Positions 24,947 through 33,494 are shown, counted from the stretch's first letter. The stretch is DNA of 64,000 nt from an uncultured Collinsella sp. (GCA_900538305.1 UPXY01000001.1:124001-188000); one strand, 5' to 3'. Notes: generated by a model from the sequence alone, not told the origin. Numbers and translations: made by a program.

Positions 24947-24990
24947 GACGTGGGCAACGGCCATTTTGGCGCGCCGTTGCCCGCGTCTTT
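24947..24990 (+). terminator. Terminator between the PTS operon and the YheO-type regulator
   Basis: Arms 24947-24961 and 24973-24987 (15 bp, one G-T pair), a short loop and TTT. It overlaps the 3' end of the convergent regulator gene by one or two bases. Confidence 0.85.
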
Positions 24991-25669
24991 ACCGTGCGTC
25001 CTGCTCGCGCAGCGTGCGCAGATGGAGATAGACGGTTCCCTTCGATATGGAGAGCGCTTGGGCAACGAGCGCAACGCTCTCCTTGATTTGAAAGATGCCC
25101 TCGTCGTTTAGGATGGCGATGATCTCGCGGTTGCGGAGCGAGGGGAGGACGTGGGGATCGTTATCGACGAGGGTACGCGCATGTGCCACGAGGCGATTGA
25201 CGCGATCCTCGAGCGACTCCTTGATCGGGTTTTGTTCAAAATGCTCGGAGCGCTGGTCGTTGTTGGCGGAGAGCAGCGATATGCAGTCAGAAAGCGGCGT
25301 GTTCAGGTAGAAGTTAATGCAGAGCAAGCCGATAGGCTCGCCCTCGACGCCGCGGATGATGATGGTTGTGGACTTGAGTGGATTACCCTTGCCGTTTGTG
25401 GTGAAGTAGCAGATATGATTCGTATGCCGCTGGCGCTGGATGCGCTCGAGCATGTCGAGGGCGAGGTCGGTGATGGGCGCTCCCTCAGTTCTGCCTGTAT
25501 GCTCCCCGTGGATGACCTTTATGGCCGAATGGTCGAAATCCTCAAGACTATGTAGGACGATTTCATAGCCGCTGCCCAGATATTCTGCAAGGCCGTCGAG
25601 AACGGGAATGTATGAGAGCAGAATCTGCTTGTTGCGCGGCGAGAGGGGTACAGGGGTCACTTCGCTCAT
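24989..25669 (-). CDS. YheO-type transcriptional regulator (PAS + helix-turn-helix)
   Basis: Residues about 15-125 form the YheO-like PAS domain (LSYIPVLDGLAEYLGSGYEIVLHSL, GKGNPLKSTTIII, GLLCINF); residues about 165-226 are a C-terminal helix-turn-helix (NREIIAILNDEGIFQIKESV, ALSISKGTVYLHLRTL). 226 residues. ATG at 25669 has GGGAAGG upstream. It converges on the RidA/PTS operon and is its most likely regulator, acting on the AT-rich leader near 19485-19629; this is inferred from position only. The PAS domain could sense a metabolite of the pathway. Confidence 0.87.
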   Translation of the reverse strand: MSEVTPVPLSPRNKQILLSYIPVLDGLAEYLGSGYEIVLHSLEDFDHSAIKVIHGEHTGRTEGAPITDLALDMLERIQRQRHTNHICYFTTNGKGNPLKSTTIIIRGVEGEPIGLLCINFYLNTPLSDCISLLSANNDQRSEHFEQNPIKESLEDRVNRLVAHARTLVDNDPHVLPSLRNREIIAILNDEGIFQIKESVALVAQALSISKGTVYLHLRTLREQDAR

Positions 25670-25783
25670 ATGGCCTTCCCAAGCGAATGAAACGGTCGCA
25701 TACATTATAGACTCAGATGAATGGTGGCATACGCCGGAGAGGGTTGTGTGCGGTGCCGGCTTGCTGTCGCAAGCGCTGTTACC

Positions 25784-25868
25784 CTTATCTCCTACCTTTG
25801 CATATTCTGGGAGATAAGGGGGCATTTTTCTCGCCTTATTTCCTACTTTGCATATTCTGGGACTTAGG
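25784..25868 (+). repeat. Type A repeat array, 2 units, upstream of the putative nuclease gene
   Basis: Units start at 25784 and 25835 (51 bp apart), the second with two single-base deletions and a degenerate end (GGGACTTAG). The spacer 25819-25834 is 16 bp. The array lies in the divergent gap between the YheO-type regulator and the gene at 26114. The rest of the 444-bp gap (25869-26113) shows no gene. Confidence 0.85.
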
Positions 25869-26113
25869 GCGCTTCGGGGCGCACGGGGAGTGCGTGCGAC
25901 CTCGTCTACGCACGTGAACGCGCCGCTTGCGGCGGAAAACCTGCCGTCGGCCGATTGGGTTTTCCACACCACCTACCTGAACGCCTATCTGCGCAGCTTA
26001 TGCCCCTGTCAGATTCGTGTCAGATTCTTACAAGAATCACGCCAACTAGGCACCCCAACGCTGCGCGGCTACGCTGGAGATTCGTCGGCAAAGTAACGCG
26101 GCAAGGAGGGGCG

Positions 26114-27148
26114 ATGGCGCGCGTACGGAAGGAATGGATCGAGGCGAGGAGGCGCTTGCGCGATGCGTTCGACAAGCACCGCTGCTATGTGCCGAGCAGC
26201 GCAAAGGAAGCGCGTCTGCTCCGTCGGCATGTGCTAGAAGACGACGTTGTCGAGCCGTTTCCTCAGCTGTTCGCGGACGCCGCGCTCTGGGAGGGTTTGC
26301 GGCGGAACGAACGCGAGCTGCAGGTCATTCGCGGGTATGCCCTCATGCATCCCAACGCTGTGTTCTGCTCGACGAGTGCGGTACTGCTGCACGGTCTCCC
26401 CGTCAGTTTCAACCAGCTCGGTATCATTCACCTCTACACGAATGTCGCATCGCCCACGGCGAGCACCGCGCGCGTTGCACGCCACGCGGTGACGAACCCT
26501 GCGTATACCACCATCGACGGCGTCAAGGTGGCCTCCATCGCGCAGGCGGCGGTGGAAAGTATGTGCGCGTCGCCGTTCGCCGACGGTCTTGCGGTGGCGG
26601 ACGGTCTGCTCCGGCGGCTTGATATCGACCGGGAGCTCTTGGGGGAGATCGTGGACGAGCTCTCCGCCTGTCGCAAAGGGGTCGCCACGGCACGTAGGGT
26701 TGCGGCCTATGCGGATGCCCGCGCGGAGAGCGGCGGTGAATCCGTTGCGCGTGGCATTATGATTTGCGAGGGGCTTGTACCGACTGACCTACAACGTATG
26801 CTGCGCGATCCCGTCGATGGGCGGGGCACCTATTACGCGGACTTCGTCTTTGAGCTGCGCGACGGCAAGACGGTGATTGGGGAGTTCGACGGCAAGGCGA
26901 AATACGTTGACCCTGCGCTTCTGGGCGATAAGATAACAATCGGCACCCTACTTGACGAGCGGAAACGCGAGTCTCACATCACGTTGCTTGGCATGCCCGT
27001 CGCACGCTTCACATGGAACGACGTGCGAACGCGTGGTCGCCTGTGTCAGATTCTCGCGGCGGCAGGTGTGACGTCCGAGACGCTCGTGCCGTGCGACTAC
27101 CGCTCGCGGCCGCTCGCACCTCGATGGTTGTCGCGTGCTATCTCCTAG
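26114..27148 (+). CDS. AbiEi-like / DUF559-like protein, putative Vsr-type PD-(D/E)XK nuclease (copy 1)
   Basis: 344-residue cytosolic protein. The N-terminal two thirds resemble the AbiEi-type proteins common in Actinobacteria (a helical or winged-helix start, HPNAVFCSTSAVLLHGLPV, later VKVASIAQAAVES). The C-terminal part, residues about 205-320, resembles the DUF559/Vsr nuclease fold: GGESVARGIM (E209), YYADFVF (D243), then IGEFDGKAK with E257, D259 and K261. A paralogue at 60473-61465 shares these blocks and DERKRES and PVARFTW. ATG at 26114 has AAGGAGG. Its stop codon (27146-27148) lies inside a type A repeat unit, and type A arrays in opposite orientation flank it. Function unknown; nuclease activity is a prediction from motifs only. 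Confidence 0.7.
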   Translation: MARVRKEWIEARRRLRDAFDKHRCYVPSSAKEARLLRRHVLEDDVVEPFPQLFADAALWEGLRRNERELQVIRGYALMHPNAVFCSTSAVLLHGLPVSFNQLGIIHLYTNVASPTASTARVARHAVTNPAYTTIDGVKVASIAQAAVESMCASPFADGLAVADGLLRRLDIDRELLGEIVDELSACRKGVATARRVAAYADARAESGGESVARGIMICEGLVPTDLQRMLRDPVDGRGTYYADFVFELRDGKTVIGEFDGKAKYVDPALLGDKITIGTLLDERKRESHITLLGMPVARFTWNDVRTRGRLCQILAAAGVTSETLVPCDYRSRPLAPRWLSRAIS

Positions 27149-27222
27149 AATATGCAGATGTAGGAAATAAGGCACAGAAAACGCCCCCTTACCTCCCAGA
27201 ATATGCAAAGGTGGGAGATAAG
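27137..27222 (-). repeat. Type A repeat array, 2 units, inverted, overlapping the end of the putative nuclease gene
   Basis: Units at 27137-27171 and 27188-27222 with a 16-bp spacer, opposite in orientation to the array at 25784. The second unit, extended outwards, is a nearly perfect 17-bp stem (27182-27228). The first unit contains the TAG of the upstream gene. The distal unit in its own orientation is degenerate (GATAGC). Confidence 0.87.
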
Positions 27223-27256
27223 GGGGCGAAGACGTCGTGACGGGCGCGGGTGGCGT

Positions 27257-27282
27257 GGCGGCTCCGGCGCGCCGGAGCCGCC
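27257..27282. terminator. 26-bp perfect palindrome after the ABC exporter operon
   Basis: GGCGGCTCCGGCG followed directly by its reverse complement, 7 bases past the stop of the minus-strand ABC gene. There is no T run, so termination is plausible but not certain. Confidence 0.5.
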
Positions 27283-27288
27283 TGTGAT

Positions 27289-29250
27289 CTACTCGAGCTC
27301 GAAGGCTCCCGTGTAGAGTTGGTAGTACACGCCGCGCTTCGCGATGAGCTCGTCGTGGCTGCCGCGCTCGATGATGCGGCCGTGGTCGAGCACGATGATC
27401 GCATCGGAGTTGCGCACGGTGGAGAGACGGTGCGCGATGACGAACGTGGTGCGTCCGTTCATGAGCGCGTCCATGCCCTTCTGCACGATCGCCTCGGTGC
27501 GCGTGTCGATGGACGACGTCGCCTCGTCGAGGATCATGACGGGCGGGTCGGCCACCGCGGCACGCGAGATCGAGAGCAGCTGGCGCTGACCCTGGCTCAG
27601 ATTCGAGCCGTTGTCCGTGAGCATGGTGTTGTAGCCCTCGGGCAGGCGCTCGATGAATCCGTGCGCGCCGGCGAGCTTCGCCGCAGCGATGCACTCCTCG
27701 TCCGTCGCGTCGAGACGGCCGTAGCGGATGTTGTCCATCACGGTGCCGGTGAACAGGTTCACGTCCTGCAGCACCATGCCGAGCGAACGACGCAGGTCGT
27801 CCTTCTTAATCTTGTTGATGTTGATGCCGTCGTAGCGGATCTTGCCGTCGGCGATGTCGTAGAAGCGGTTGATGAGGTTCGTGATCGTGGTCTTGCCCGC
27901 GCCGGTGGCGCCCACGAACGCGATCTTCTGGCCGGGTTCCGCCCACACGCTTACGTCGTGCAGCACCGTGTGCCCGGGCTCGTAGCCGAAGTCCACGTGG
28001 TTCAGGCGCACGTCGCCCTGAAGCGGCACGAGCTCAACGCTGCCGTCGTGATGCGGCCACTTCCATGCCCAGCGGCCGGTGCGCTTGTCGCATTCTACGA
28101 GCTCGCCGTCCTGCATGCGGGTGTTCACGAGCGTCACGTAGCCTTCATCGGCTTCGGGCTCCTCATCGAGCAGCTCGAAGAGGCGCTCGGCGCCGGCGAG
28201 GCCCATGACCACCGCGTTGATCTGCTGCGAGATCTGGCCGATCTGGCCGGCGAACTGCTTAGTCATGTTGAGGAACGGCACCGTGACCGCGATGGAGAAG
28301 GCGAGGCCGGAAATCGAGAGGTTCGGCACGCCGAGCTCGATGAACACGCCTCCCATGAGCGCCACGATGACGTACATGAGGTTGCCGAGGTTCATGAGGA
28401 TGGGGCCGAGCGTGTTGGAGTACATGTTCGCTGCGCGAGCCGCCTGGAAGAGCGCCTCATTGCGCACGTCGAAGTCATCCTGCGCCGCGTCCTCGTGGCA
28501 GAAGACCTTCACGACGCGCTGGCCGTTCATGATCTCTTCCACATGGCCCTCGACGATGCCGATCTCGCGCTGCTGCGCCACGAAGTTCTTCGCAGAGCGG
28601 CCGCCGAGCTGCTTGGTCACATACGACATGAACAGCACGCCCGCCACGATGATGATGCACATCCACACGCTGTAGTACAGCATGACGCAGATCACGGAGA
28701 TGCAGGTCACGATCGTGAGCGTGATGTTCGGCAGTGACTGGCCGATCATCTGGCGCAGCGCGTCGATGTCGTTGGTGTAGTGGCTCATGATGTCGCCGCG
28801 CTGATGCGTGTCGAAGAAGCGGATGGGAAGGTCCTGCATGTGGTCGAAGACCTTCTCGCGGAACTTCTCGAGCGAGCCCTGCGTGACGACGGCCATGATG
28901 CGGTTCCACGTGAAGCTGAGCGTGAGCGACACGGCGTAGATGCAGATGAGCGTGAGCACGATCGAGCGGATGGGGCCGGATGCGCTCGCCCAGTCACCCG
29001 ATTCCCACGTGGCGGTCACGACCTCGAGGGCGCGCTGCATGAAGGTCGCGGGCAGCGCCGAGAGGATGGAGTTGGTCACCAAGCAGCAGAAGACGAGCGG
29101 CAGGAGCCTGGGATAGAACGAGAACAGGGTGAGCAAGAGGCGGATGAGCGTCTTGCCCTTGCCGCCCTTGGGCTTCACCGGGGCCTTGCTGCGGCCGGCG
29201 ACGTTCTGGCGGTTTGCTTCGTATTGTTCACGCGCGTCGTTAGCGGCCAT
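27289..29250 (-). CDS. ABC exporter, fused membrane and ATPase domains, canonical-site partner
   Basis: Half-transporter of the multidrug/lipid exporter type (ABC-B-like): six-helix membrane domain in residues about 45-340, ATPase domain in the C-terminal 300. Walker A is GATGAGKTT, signature NLSQGQRQLLSISR, Walker B MILDEATSSID with the catalytic Glu intact, H-loop VIAHRLSTVR. An inserted segment before the ATPase domain (about 40 residues around KRTGRWAWKWPH) is unusual. 653 residues from ATG 29250 (AAGGAGG 8 bases upstream). It overlaps the preceding ABC gene by 11 bases; together they form a heterodimer. Substrate unknown; the MarR regulator suggests a drug or toxic compound. Confidence 0.92.
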   Translation of the reverse strand: MAANDAREQYEANRQNVAGRSKAPVKPKGGKGKTLIRLLLTLFSFYPRLLPLVFCCLVTNSILSALPATFMQRALEVVTATWESGDWASASGPIRSIVLTLICIYAVSLTLSFTWNRIMAVVTQGSLEKFREKVFDHMQDLPIRFFDTHQRGDIMSHYTNDIDALRQMIGQSLPNITLTIVTCISVICVMLYYSVWMCIIIVAGVLFMSYVTKQLGGRSAKNFVAQQREIGIVEGHVEEIMNGQRVVKVFCHEDAAQDDFDVRNEALFQAARAANMYSNTLGPILMNLGNLMYVIVALMGGVFIELGVPNLSISGLAFSIAVTVPFLNMTKQFAGQIGQISQQINAVVMGLAGAERLFELLDEEPEADEGYVTLVNTRMQDGELVECDKRTGRWAWKWPHHDGSVELVPLQGDVRLNHVDFGYEPGHTVLHDVSVWAEPGQKIAFVGATGAGKTTITNLINRFYDIADGKIRYDGININKIKKDDLRRSLGMVLQDVNLFTGTVMDNIRYGRLDATDEECIAAAKLAGAHGFIERLPEGYNTMLTDNGSNLSQGQRQLLSISRAAVADPPVMILDEATSSIDTRTEAIVQKGMDALMNGRTTFVIAHRLSTVRNSDAIIVLDHGRIIERGSHDELIAKRGVYYQLYTGAFELE

Positions 29251-31138
29251 CGGCGGCACCTCCTTCCTGGGTTGCGACATCTTGGGCGGGCGCCTCCGCG
29301 GGCGCGGCGGGAGTGGTGTCGTCGGCCGGCGCGGCCTCCGTGCCAGCGGCAGAGCCGTTGTGCTCCACGGGCGCGGGCCCCACACCGGGTGCGATCTCTT
29401 CGCCCTCATCGCTCGTGCGGTTCTGAGAGATATACGTGTCGCGGTAGATGTCGCAGGTCTGCATGAGCTCATCGTGCGTGCCCAGGCCGGCGATGTGGCC
29501 GTTGTCGAGCACGAGGATGCGGTCGGCGTGCTCAACGGAGCTCGTGCGCTGCGCGATGATGATCTTCGTGGTCTCGGGCAGGTACTGCGCCAGACCCTCG
29601 CGGATGAGCGCGTCGGTCTTGGTGTCCACGGCGCTCGTCGAGTCGTCGAGGATGAGCACCTTCGGGTGCTTCAGCAGCGCGCGGGCGATGCACAGGCGCT
29701 GCTTCTGGCCGCCGGAGACATTCGTGCCGCCCTGCTCGATGTACGTGTCGTACTTCTTGGGGAAGCCCTGGACGAACTCATCGGCTTGCGCGAGCTCGCA
29801 GACTTCCTTGATCTCATCGTCCGTGGCGTCTTCTTTGCCCCAGCGCAGGTTCTCCTTGATGGTGCCGCTGAACAGCACGTTCTTCTGCAGCACCACGGCG
29901 ACGTTGTTGCGCAGGTACTCGAGGTCGTAGTCGCGCACGTCCACGCCGCCGACCTTCACGGAGCCCTCCGTCACGTCGTACAGGCGGCTGATGAGATTCA
30001 CGAGCGAGGTCTTCGCCGAACCGGTGCCGCCCATGATGCCGATGGTCTCGCCGCTCTTAATATGCAGGTCGATCTCGGCGAGCGCGCGGTGCTCGGCCTT
30101 CTCGGAATACTTGAACGTCACGTTGTCGAAGTCGATCGAGCCGTCCTTCATATAGGTGATCGGGTGCTCCGGGTTCTTGATGGTGGGTTCGGTCTCGATG
30201 ACCTCCACGATGCGCTCGGCGCTCTCCTGTGCCATGGTGATCATGGCGAAGACCATCGACACCATCATGAGCGCCATGAGGATCATGAAGCCGTAGGTGG
30301 TGAGGGCGCTGAACTGGCCGACGTTCATGAGGGTGCCCTGGCTGGAGATGATGAGGTAGCTGCCGAACTGGATGACGATGACGAACACCGCGTTCACCGA
30401 GAAGTTCATCATGGGGTTGTTGAGGGCGAGGATCTTCTCGGCGCGGGTGAAGTCGGCGCACACGTCCTTCGCCGCGCGGCCGAACTTCTGCTTCTCATAC
30501 TCCTGGCGCACGTAGCTCTTCACGTCGCGCATGCCGGTGACGTTCTCCTCGATGGACTCGTTGAGCGCGTCGTACTTGCGGAACACGGCGCGGAAGATGG
30601 GGTGAACGGTGCGCACGACCTTGAAGAGGCCGAAGCCCAGCAGCGGAACGATGACCACGAACACGGCGGCCAAGGGGCCGGCCATGATGAAGGCCATGAC
30701 GATGCCGCAGATGAGCAGCATCGGGCAGCGCACGGCGGTGCGGATGATCATCATGTAGGCGAGCTGCACGTTCGTGACGTCCGTGGTGAGGCGCGTGACG
30801 AGCGAGGAGCTCGAGAACTGATCGATGTTGGCGAAGCTGAAGCGCTGGACCGCAGCGAACACGTCGTGGCGCAGGTTCTTCGCGAAGCCGCAGCTCGCCT
30901 GGCTGCAGGTGATGCCCGCGCCGATGCCGAACGCCAGCGACGCGAGCGCCATGCCCACGAGCACGCCGGCGTAGGGCAAGAGCTGTCCCAGCGTCGCGCC
31001 GGCCTGGATGGCGTTGATGAGCTTCGCCGTCACGAAGGGGATGGCCACCTCCATAACGACTTCGCCGAGTACGATGATCGGCGTCGCCACGGCGGCGCGC
31101 CGGTACTCGCGGATGCTTGCCATGAGCGTTTTGATCAT
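29240..31138 (-). CDS. ABC exporter, fused membrane and ATPase domains, degenerate-site partner
   Basis: Second half of the heterodimeric exporter. Walker A is GGTGSAKTS, signature NVSGGQKQRLCIARALL, and Walker B LILDDSTSAVD has Asp in place of the catalytic Glu; the switch residue lies in IIAQRTSSV, with Gln where the partner has His. Such an asymmetric pair (one active, one non-hydrolytic site) is established for heterodimeric exporters such as LmrCD and TM287/288. The C-terminus carries a 50-residue Pro/Ala-rich tail. 632 residues; ATG at 31138 with GGGAGGA upstream. The gene starts inside the 3' end of the marR-type gene. Confidence 0.92.
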   Translation of the reverse strand: MIKTLMASIREYRRAAVATPIIVLGEVVMEVAIPFVTAKLINAIQAGATLGQLLPYAGVLVGMALASLAFGIGAGITCSQASCGFAKNLRHDVFAAVQRFSFANIDQFSSSSLVTRLTTDVTNVQLAYMMIIRTAVRCPMLLICGIVMAFIMAGPLAAVFVVIVPLLGFGLFKVVRTVHPIFRAVFRKYDALNESIEENVTGMRDVKSYVRQEYEKQKFGRAAKDVCADFTRAEKILALNNPMMNFSVNAVFVIVIQFGSYLIISSQGTLMNVGQFSALTTYGFMILMALMMVSMVFAMITMAQESAERIVEVIETEPTIKNPEHPITYMKDGSIDFDNVTFKYSEKAEHRALAEIDLHIKSGETIGIMGGTGSAKTSLVNLISRLYDVTEGSVKVGGVDVRDYDLEYLRNNVAVVLQKNVLFSGTIKENLRWGKEDATDDEIKEVCELAQADEFVQGFPKKYDTYIEQGGTNVSGGQKQRLCIARALLKHPKVLILDDSTSAVDTKTDALIREGLAQYLPETTKIIIAQRTSSVEHADRILVLDNGHIAGLGTHDELMQTCDIYRDTYISQNRTSDEGEEIAPGVGPAPVEHNGSAAGTEAAPADDTTPAAPAEAPAQDVATQEGGAADGR

Positions 31139-31689
31139 GCAAGTTCCTCCCAACGGTTACGGATCTTTTCGAGTAGGGCGATGAGCTCGTCTTGTTCCTC
31201 ATCGGTTAGGTTCGAGAATGCCTGCTCACGGAAGGCTCTGCGCGCCTCGATGGCACGCTGGGCTTCCTGCATCCCCGCTTCGGTGAGGCGGACGGTGAGG
31301 GCACGGCGATCGCGTGGGTCACGCGTGCGCTCGATGAGGCCGGCGGCTTCGATTTTCGCGAGGATCTCGGAGAGCGAGCCCGCTTTGAGTTCGAACTGGC
31401 CACCGAGTTCGAGTTGCGACATGCTGCCACCGGCGCGGTGGAGTTTGCACAGGATGGGCTCGCGACCAGAACGGCCGCCGCCGTGGAAGTGCAGGTAGTG
31501 GCCGCAGTAGCCAAGACCACGCAGGATGCGCTCCGCGCGCGACGGCCCTCCCGCTTCCGCGCCTGCGGCCGAGGCGGGATGCCCGGCGGATTCGGCGCGG
31601 CTCGCAGAATCGGGCTGCTTGGCTGTGGTGCCGCTATGCGCCCGGTCGCCCTCTTCGGCGGGCTGCTCATCAGGCAGATGATTTCCCAT
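31135..31689 (-). CDS. MarR-family transcriptional regulator
   Basis: Winged-helix regulator, first gene of the ABC exporter operon. Residues about 70-175 hold the MarR fold: MSQLELGGQFELKAGSLSEILAKIEAAGLIERTRDPRDRRALTVRLTEAG can be recognised in parts (DNA-reading helix at KAGSLSEIL; wing at DPRDRRAL). The first 55 residues are a low-complexity Ala/Ser/Glu extension, absent from most MarR proteins. 184 residues. ATG at 31689 has AAGGAGG at 11 bases; a TTG at 31710 overlaps that site. It probably represses its own operon through the GGTACC-centred sites just upstream. Confidence 0.88.
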   Translation of the reverse strand: MGNHLPDEQPAEEGDRAHSGTTAKQPDSASRAESAGHPASAAGAEAGGPSRAERILRGLGYCGHYLHFHGGGRSGREPILCKLHRAGGSMSQLELGGQFELKAGSLSEILAKIEAAGLIERTRDPRDRRALTVRLTEAGMQEAQRAIEARRAFREQAFSNLTDEEQDELIALLEKIRNRWEELA

Positions 31690-31715
31690 GGAGTTCGTAA
31701 CCTCCTTCAATCGTA

Positions 31716-31782
31716 TAGGTACCTAATTATTTATTTGCGCTTGAATAGCCTACTACTGGGCGTATAGATGTCAAGGTACCAA
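31716..31782 (-). promoter_or_regulatory. Promoter and two predicted operators of the MarR/ABC operon
   Basis: On the minus strand: -35 TTGACA (31769-31774), a 16-bp spacer, -10 TAGGCT (31747-31752). The perfect palindrome TAGGTACCTA (31716-31725) lies just downstream of the expected start, and AAGGTACCAA (31773-31782) abuts the -35 box. Two similar GGTACC dyads bracketing the promoter fit repression by the MarR protein. Confidence 0.65.
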
Positions 31783-31859
31783 AGTAATTATTTCGCATTC
31801 ATTTCATTCCGTGAGCTCAGCCATGCATTTCCAGCTCCTTGGCTCGCGAATCTCTACGT

Positions 31860-31931
31860 GCTAAAAAATGCCGAAACCGTCACGAAGGCAAATGAATTCA
31901 TGTCTTCGTGACGGTTTGGGCATTTTTTAGC
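31860..31931. repeat. 72-bp near-perfect palindrome centred on ATGAATTCAT
   Basis: Arms 31860-31887 and 31904-31931 are 28-bp inverted copies with one mismatch (ends GCTAAAAAATGCC and GGCATTTTTTAGC); the loop contains ATGAATTCAT. It lies in the divergent gap between the MarR gene and the aminotransferase, so it is not an obvious terminator of either. Confidence 0.88.
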
Positions 31932-31991
31932 AACGAGGATGGTTAAAGGTTGGGAAGGAGCCCGTGATGGCGCATGGATTTGCTACGATGG

Positions 31992-32029
31992 CCCCAGCAA
32001 AACACGCAGACCCCAGCAAAACACGCAGG
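31992..32029 (+). repeat. Two tandem 19-bp repeats upstream of the aminotransferase
   Basis: CCCCAGCAAAACACGCAGR occurs twice in perfect tandem, differing only at the last base, 26 bases before the start codon at 32055. Confidence 0.85.
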
Positions 32030-32054
32030 CGACAACACGGAATTGAGGAGCAGC

Positions 32055-33263
32055 ATGATCAACGAGACGATGTACGCGCGTGGGGCGGAGAGCTCCGTCA
32101 TCCGCGAGATTTTCAGCTACGCGAACGAGCGCAAGGCGCAGATTGGCGAGGAGAACGTGTTCGACTTCAGCCTCGGGAACCCGAGCGTGCCGGCACCGGA
32201 CGCCGTCCGCGCAAGCATCGAGCGCTCGCTCGCCCTGCCGCCGGAGCAGCTCCATGGGTATACGCCAGCGCCCGGTCTCCCCGCGGCGCGCCAGGCGGTG
32301 GCGGATTCGCTGAACAGGCGTTTCGGCACCTCCTACGGCTCGGCAGATATCTTCATGACGGTGGGCGCCGCGGCATCGGTGTCGTGCGCGCTCCATGCGA
32401 TCGCGTGCCCGGGCGAGGAGGTCATCGTCATCGCGCCGTACTTCCCGGAGTACCGCGTGTGGATCGAGACGGCCGGTGCCACCTGCGTGGAAGTGCCGGC
32501 AAGTCCGGAGACGTTCCAGATCGACGTCGCGGCGGTGCAGGCGGCCATCACACCGCGCACGGCTGCCGTCATCATCGATTCGCCGAACAATCCCACCGGC
32601 GTGGTGTATCCGCGCGAGAACCTCGAGGCGCTTGCCGCCGCGCTTGAGGCGGCCAATGCCCGGCGCGAGGAGGAGCTTGGCCATGCGCAGCCCATCGTCC
32701 TCATCTCCGACGAGCCGTACCGCGAGATCACGTACGGCGCGGAGGTGCCGTGGGTGCCGAGCCTCTATGAGCATACGATCGTATGCTATTCGTACAGCAA
32801 ATCGCTGTCGCTGCCTGGCGAGCGTATCGGCTGGGTGCTCGTACCGCAGGTGAGCGAAGGCGCGCGCCGTGTCATGTGTGCCGTGGCGGGCGCTGCGCGG
32901 TGCCTGGGCTTTGTGTGCGCGCCGGCGCTGTTCCAGCGCGCGATCATCGACTGCGTGGACGAGCCTTCAGATGTCGAGGCGTACGCGCGCAACCGCGACA
33001 TGCTCTGCAGCGCGCTCAAACGCTTCGGTTACACCTACGTCGAGCCGGACGGCGCCTTCTACCTGTGGGTTCGCTCGCCCGATCCGGATGCGGAGGCGTT
33101 CTGCGAACGCGCGCGCACCTACGAGCTTCTGCCCGTGCCGTCCAACAGCTTCGGCGTCACAGGGTGGCTGCGCGTGGGCTATTGCGTGGCGGCAGAGGTC
33201 ATCGAGCGCTCGCTGCCTGCGTGGGAGCGTTTGGCGGAGGAATACGGGCTGCTGGAACGATAG
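32055..33263 (+). CDS. PLP-dependent class I/II aminotransferase
   Basis: Fold-type I aminotransferase of the aspartate/aromatic group. Signs: FDFSLGNPSVPAP near the start, GYTPAPGLPAAR, DSPNNPTGVVY, ISDEPYREI (PLP-binding Asp and Tyr), the PLP lysine in SYSKSLSLPGERIGW, and the substrate arginine region GWLRVGYCV near the C-terminus. 402 residues. ATG at 32055 has GAGGAG. Stands alone, with repeats on both sides. Amino-acid specificity cannot be assigned. Confidence 0.9.
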   Translation: MINETMYARGAESSVIREIFSYANERKAQIGEENVFDFSLGNPSVPAPDAVRASIERSLALPPEQLHGYTPAPGLPAARQAVADSLNRRFGTSYGSADIFMTVGAAASVSCALHAIACPGEEVIVIAPYFPEYRVWIETAGATCVEVPASPETFQIDVAAVQAAITPRTAAVIIDSPNNPTGVVYPRENLEALAAALEAANARREEELGHAQPIVLISDEPYREITYGAEVPWVPSLYEHTIVCYSYSKSLSLPGERIGWVLVPQVSEGARRVMCAVAGAARCLGFVCAPALFQRAIIDCVDEPSDVEAYARNRDMLCSALKRFGYTYVEPDGAFYLWVRSPDPDAEAFCERARTYELLPVPSNSFGVTGWLRVGYCVAAEVIERSLPAWERLAEEYGLLER

Positions 33264-33336
33264 CCGAGCAGGTGGCATGCGAGGACGGCGGGATAACGTA
33301 AACCCAGCGGCATAATGCAAGTCTAGGCCGGGGGTC

Positions 33337-33494
33337 GTGTTGCCTAGCGCAATCCGTGAGCCGGCCTGCGCGTGGTGAAGACGCGCGAGCGCGGGTAGTC
33401 CCGTGTTGCCTGGCGCCATCCGTGCGCCGGGCATGCCCCGATGAAGACGTGCGCGGGTAGTCCCATGGTGCCTGGCGCCATCCGTGCGCCGGGC
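33337..33494 (+). repeat. Three direct copies of a 30-bp hairpin unit (type F)
   Basis: Units at 33337, 33403 and 33465 contain GCCTGGCGCCATCCGTGCGC-type hairpins; the linkers share GCGCGGGTAGTCCC. The block is bounded by near-identical strings ending in GCGGCATAATG at 33302 and 33559. It fills most of the 378-bp gap before the PHP gene; no gene is visible there. Confidence 0.85.
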
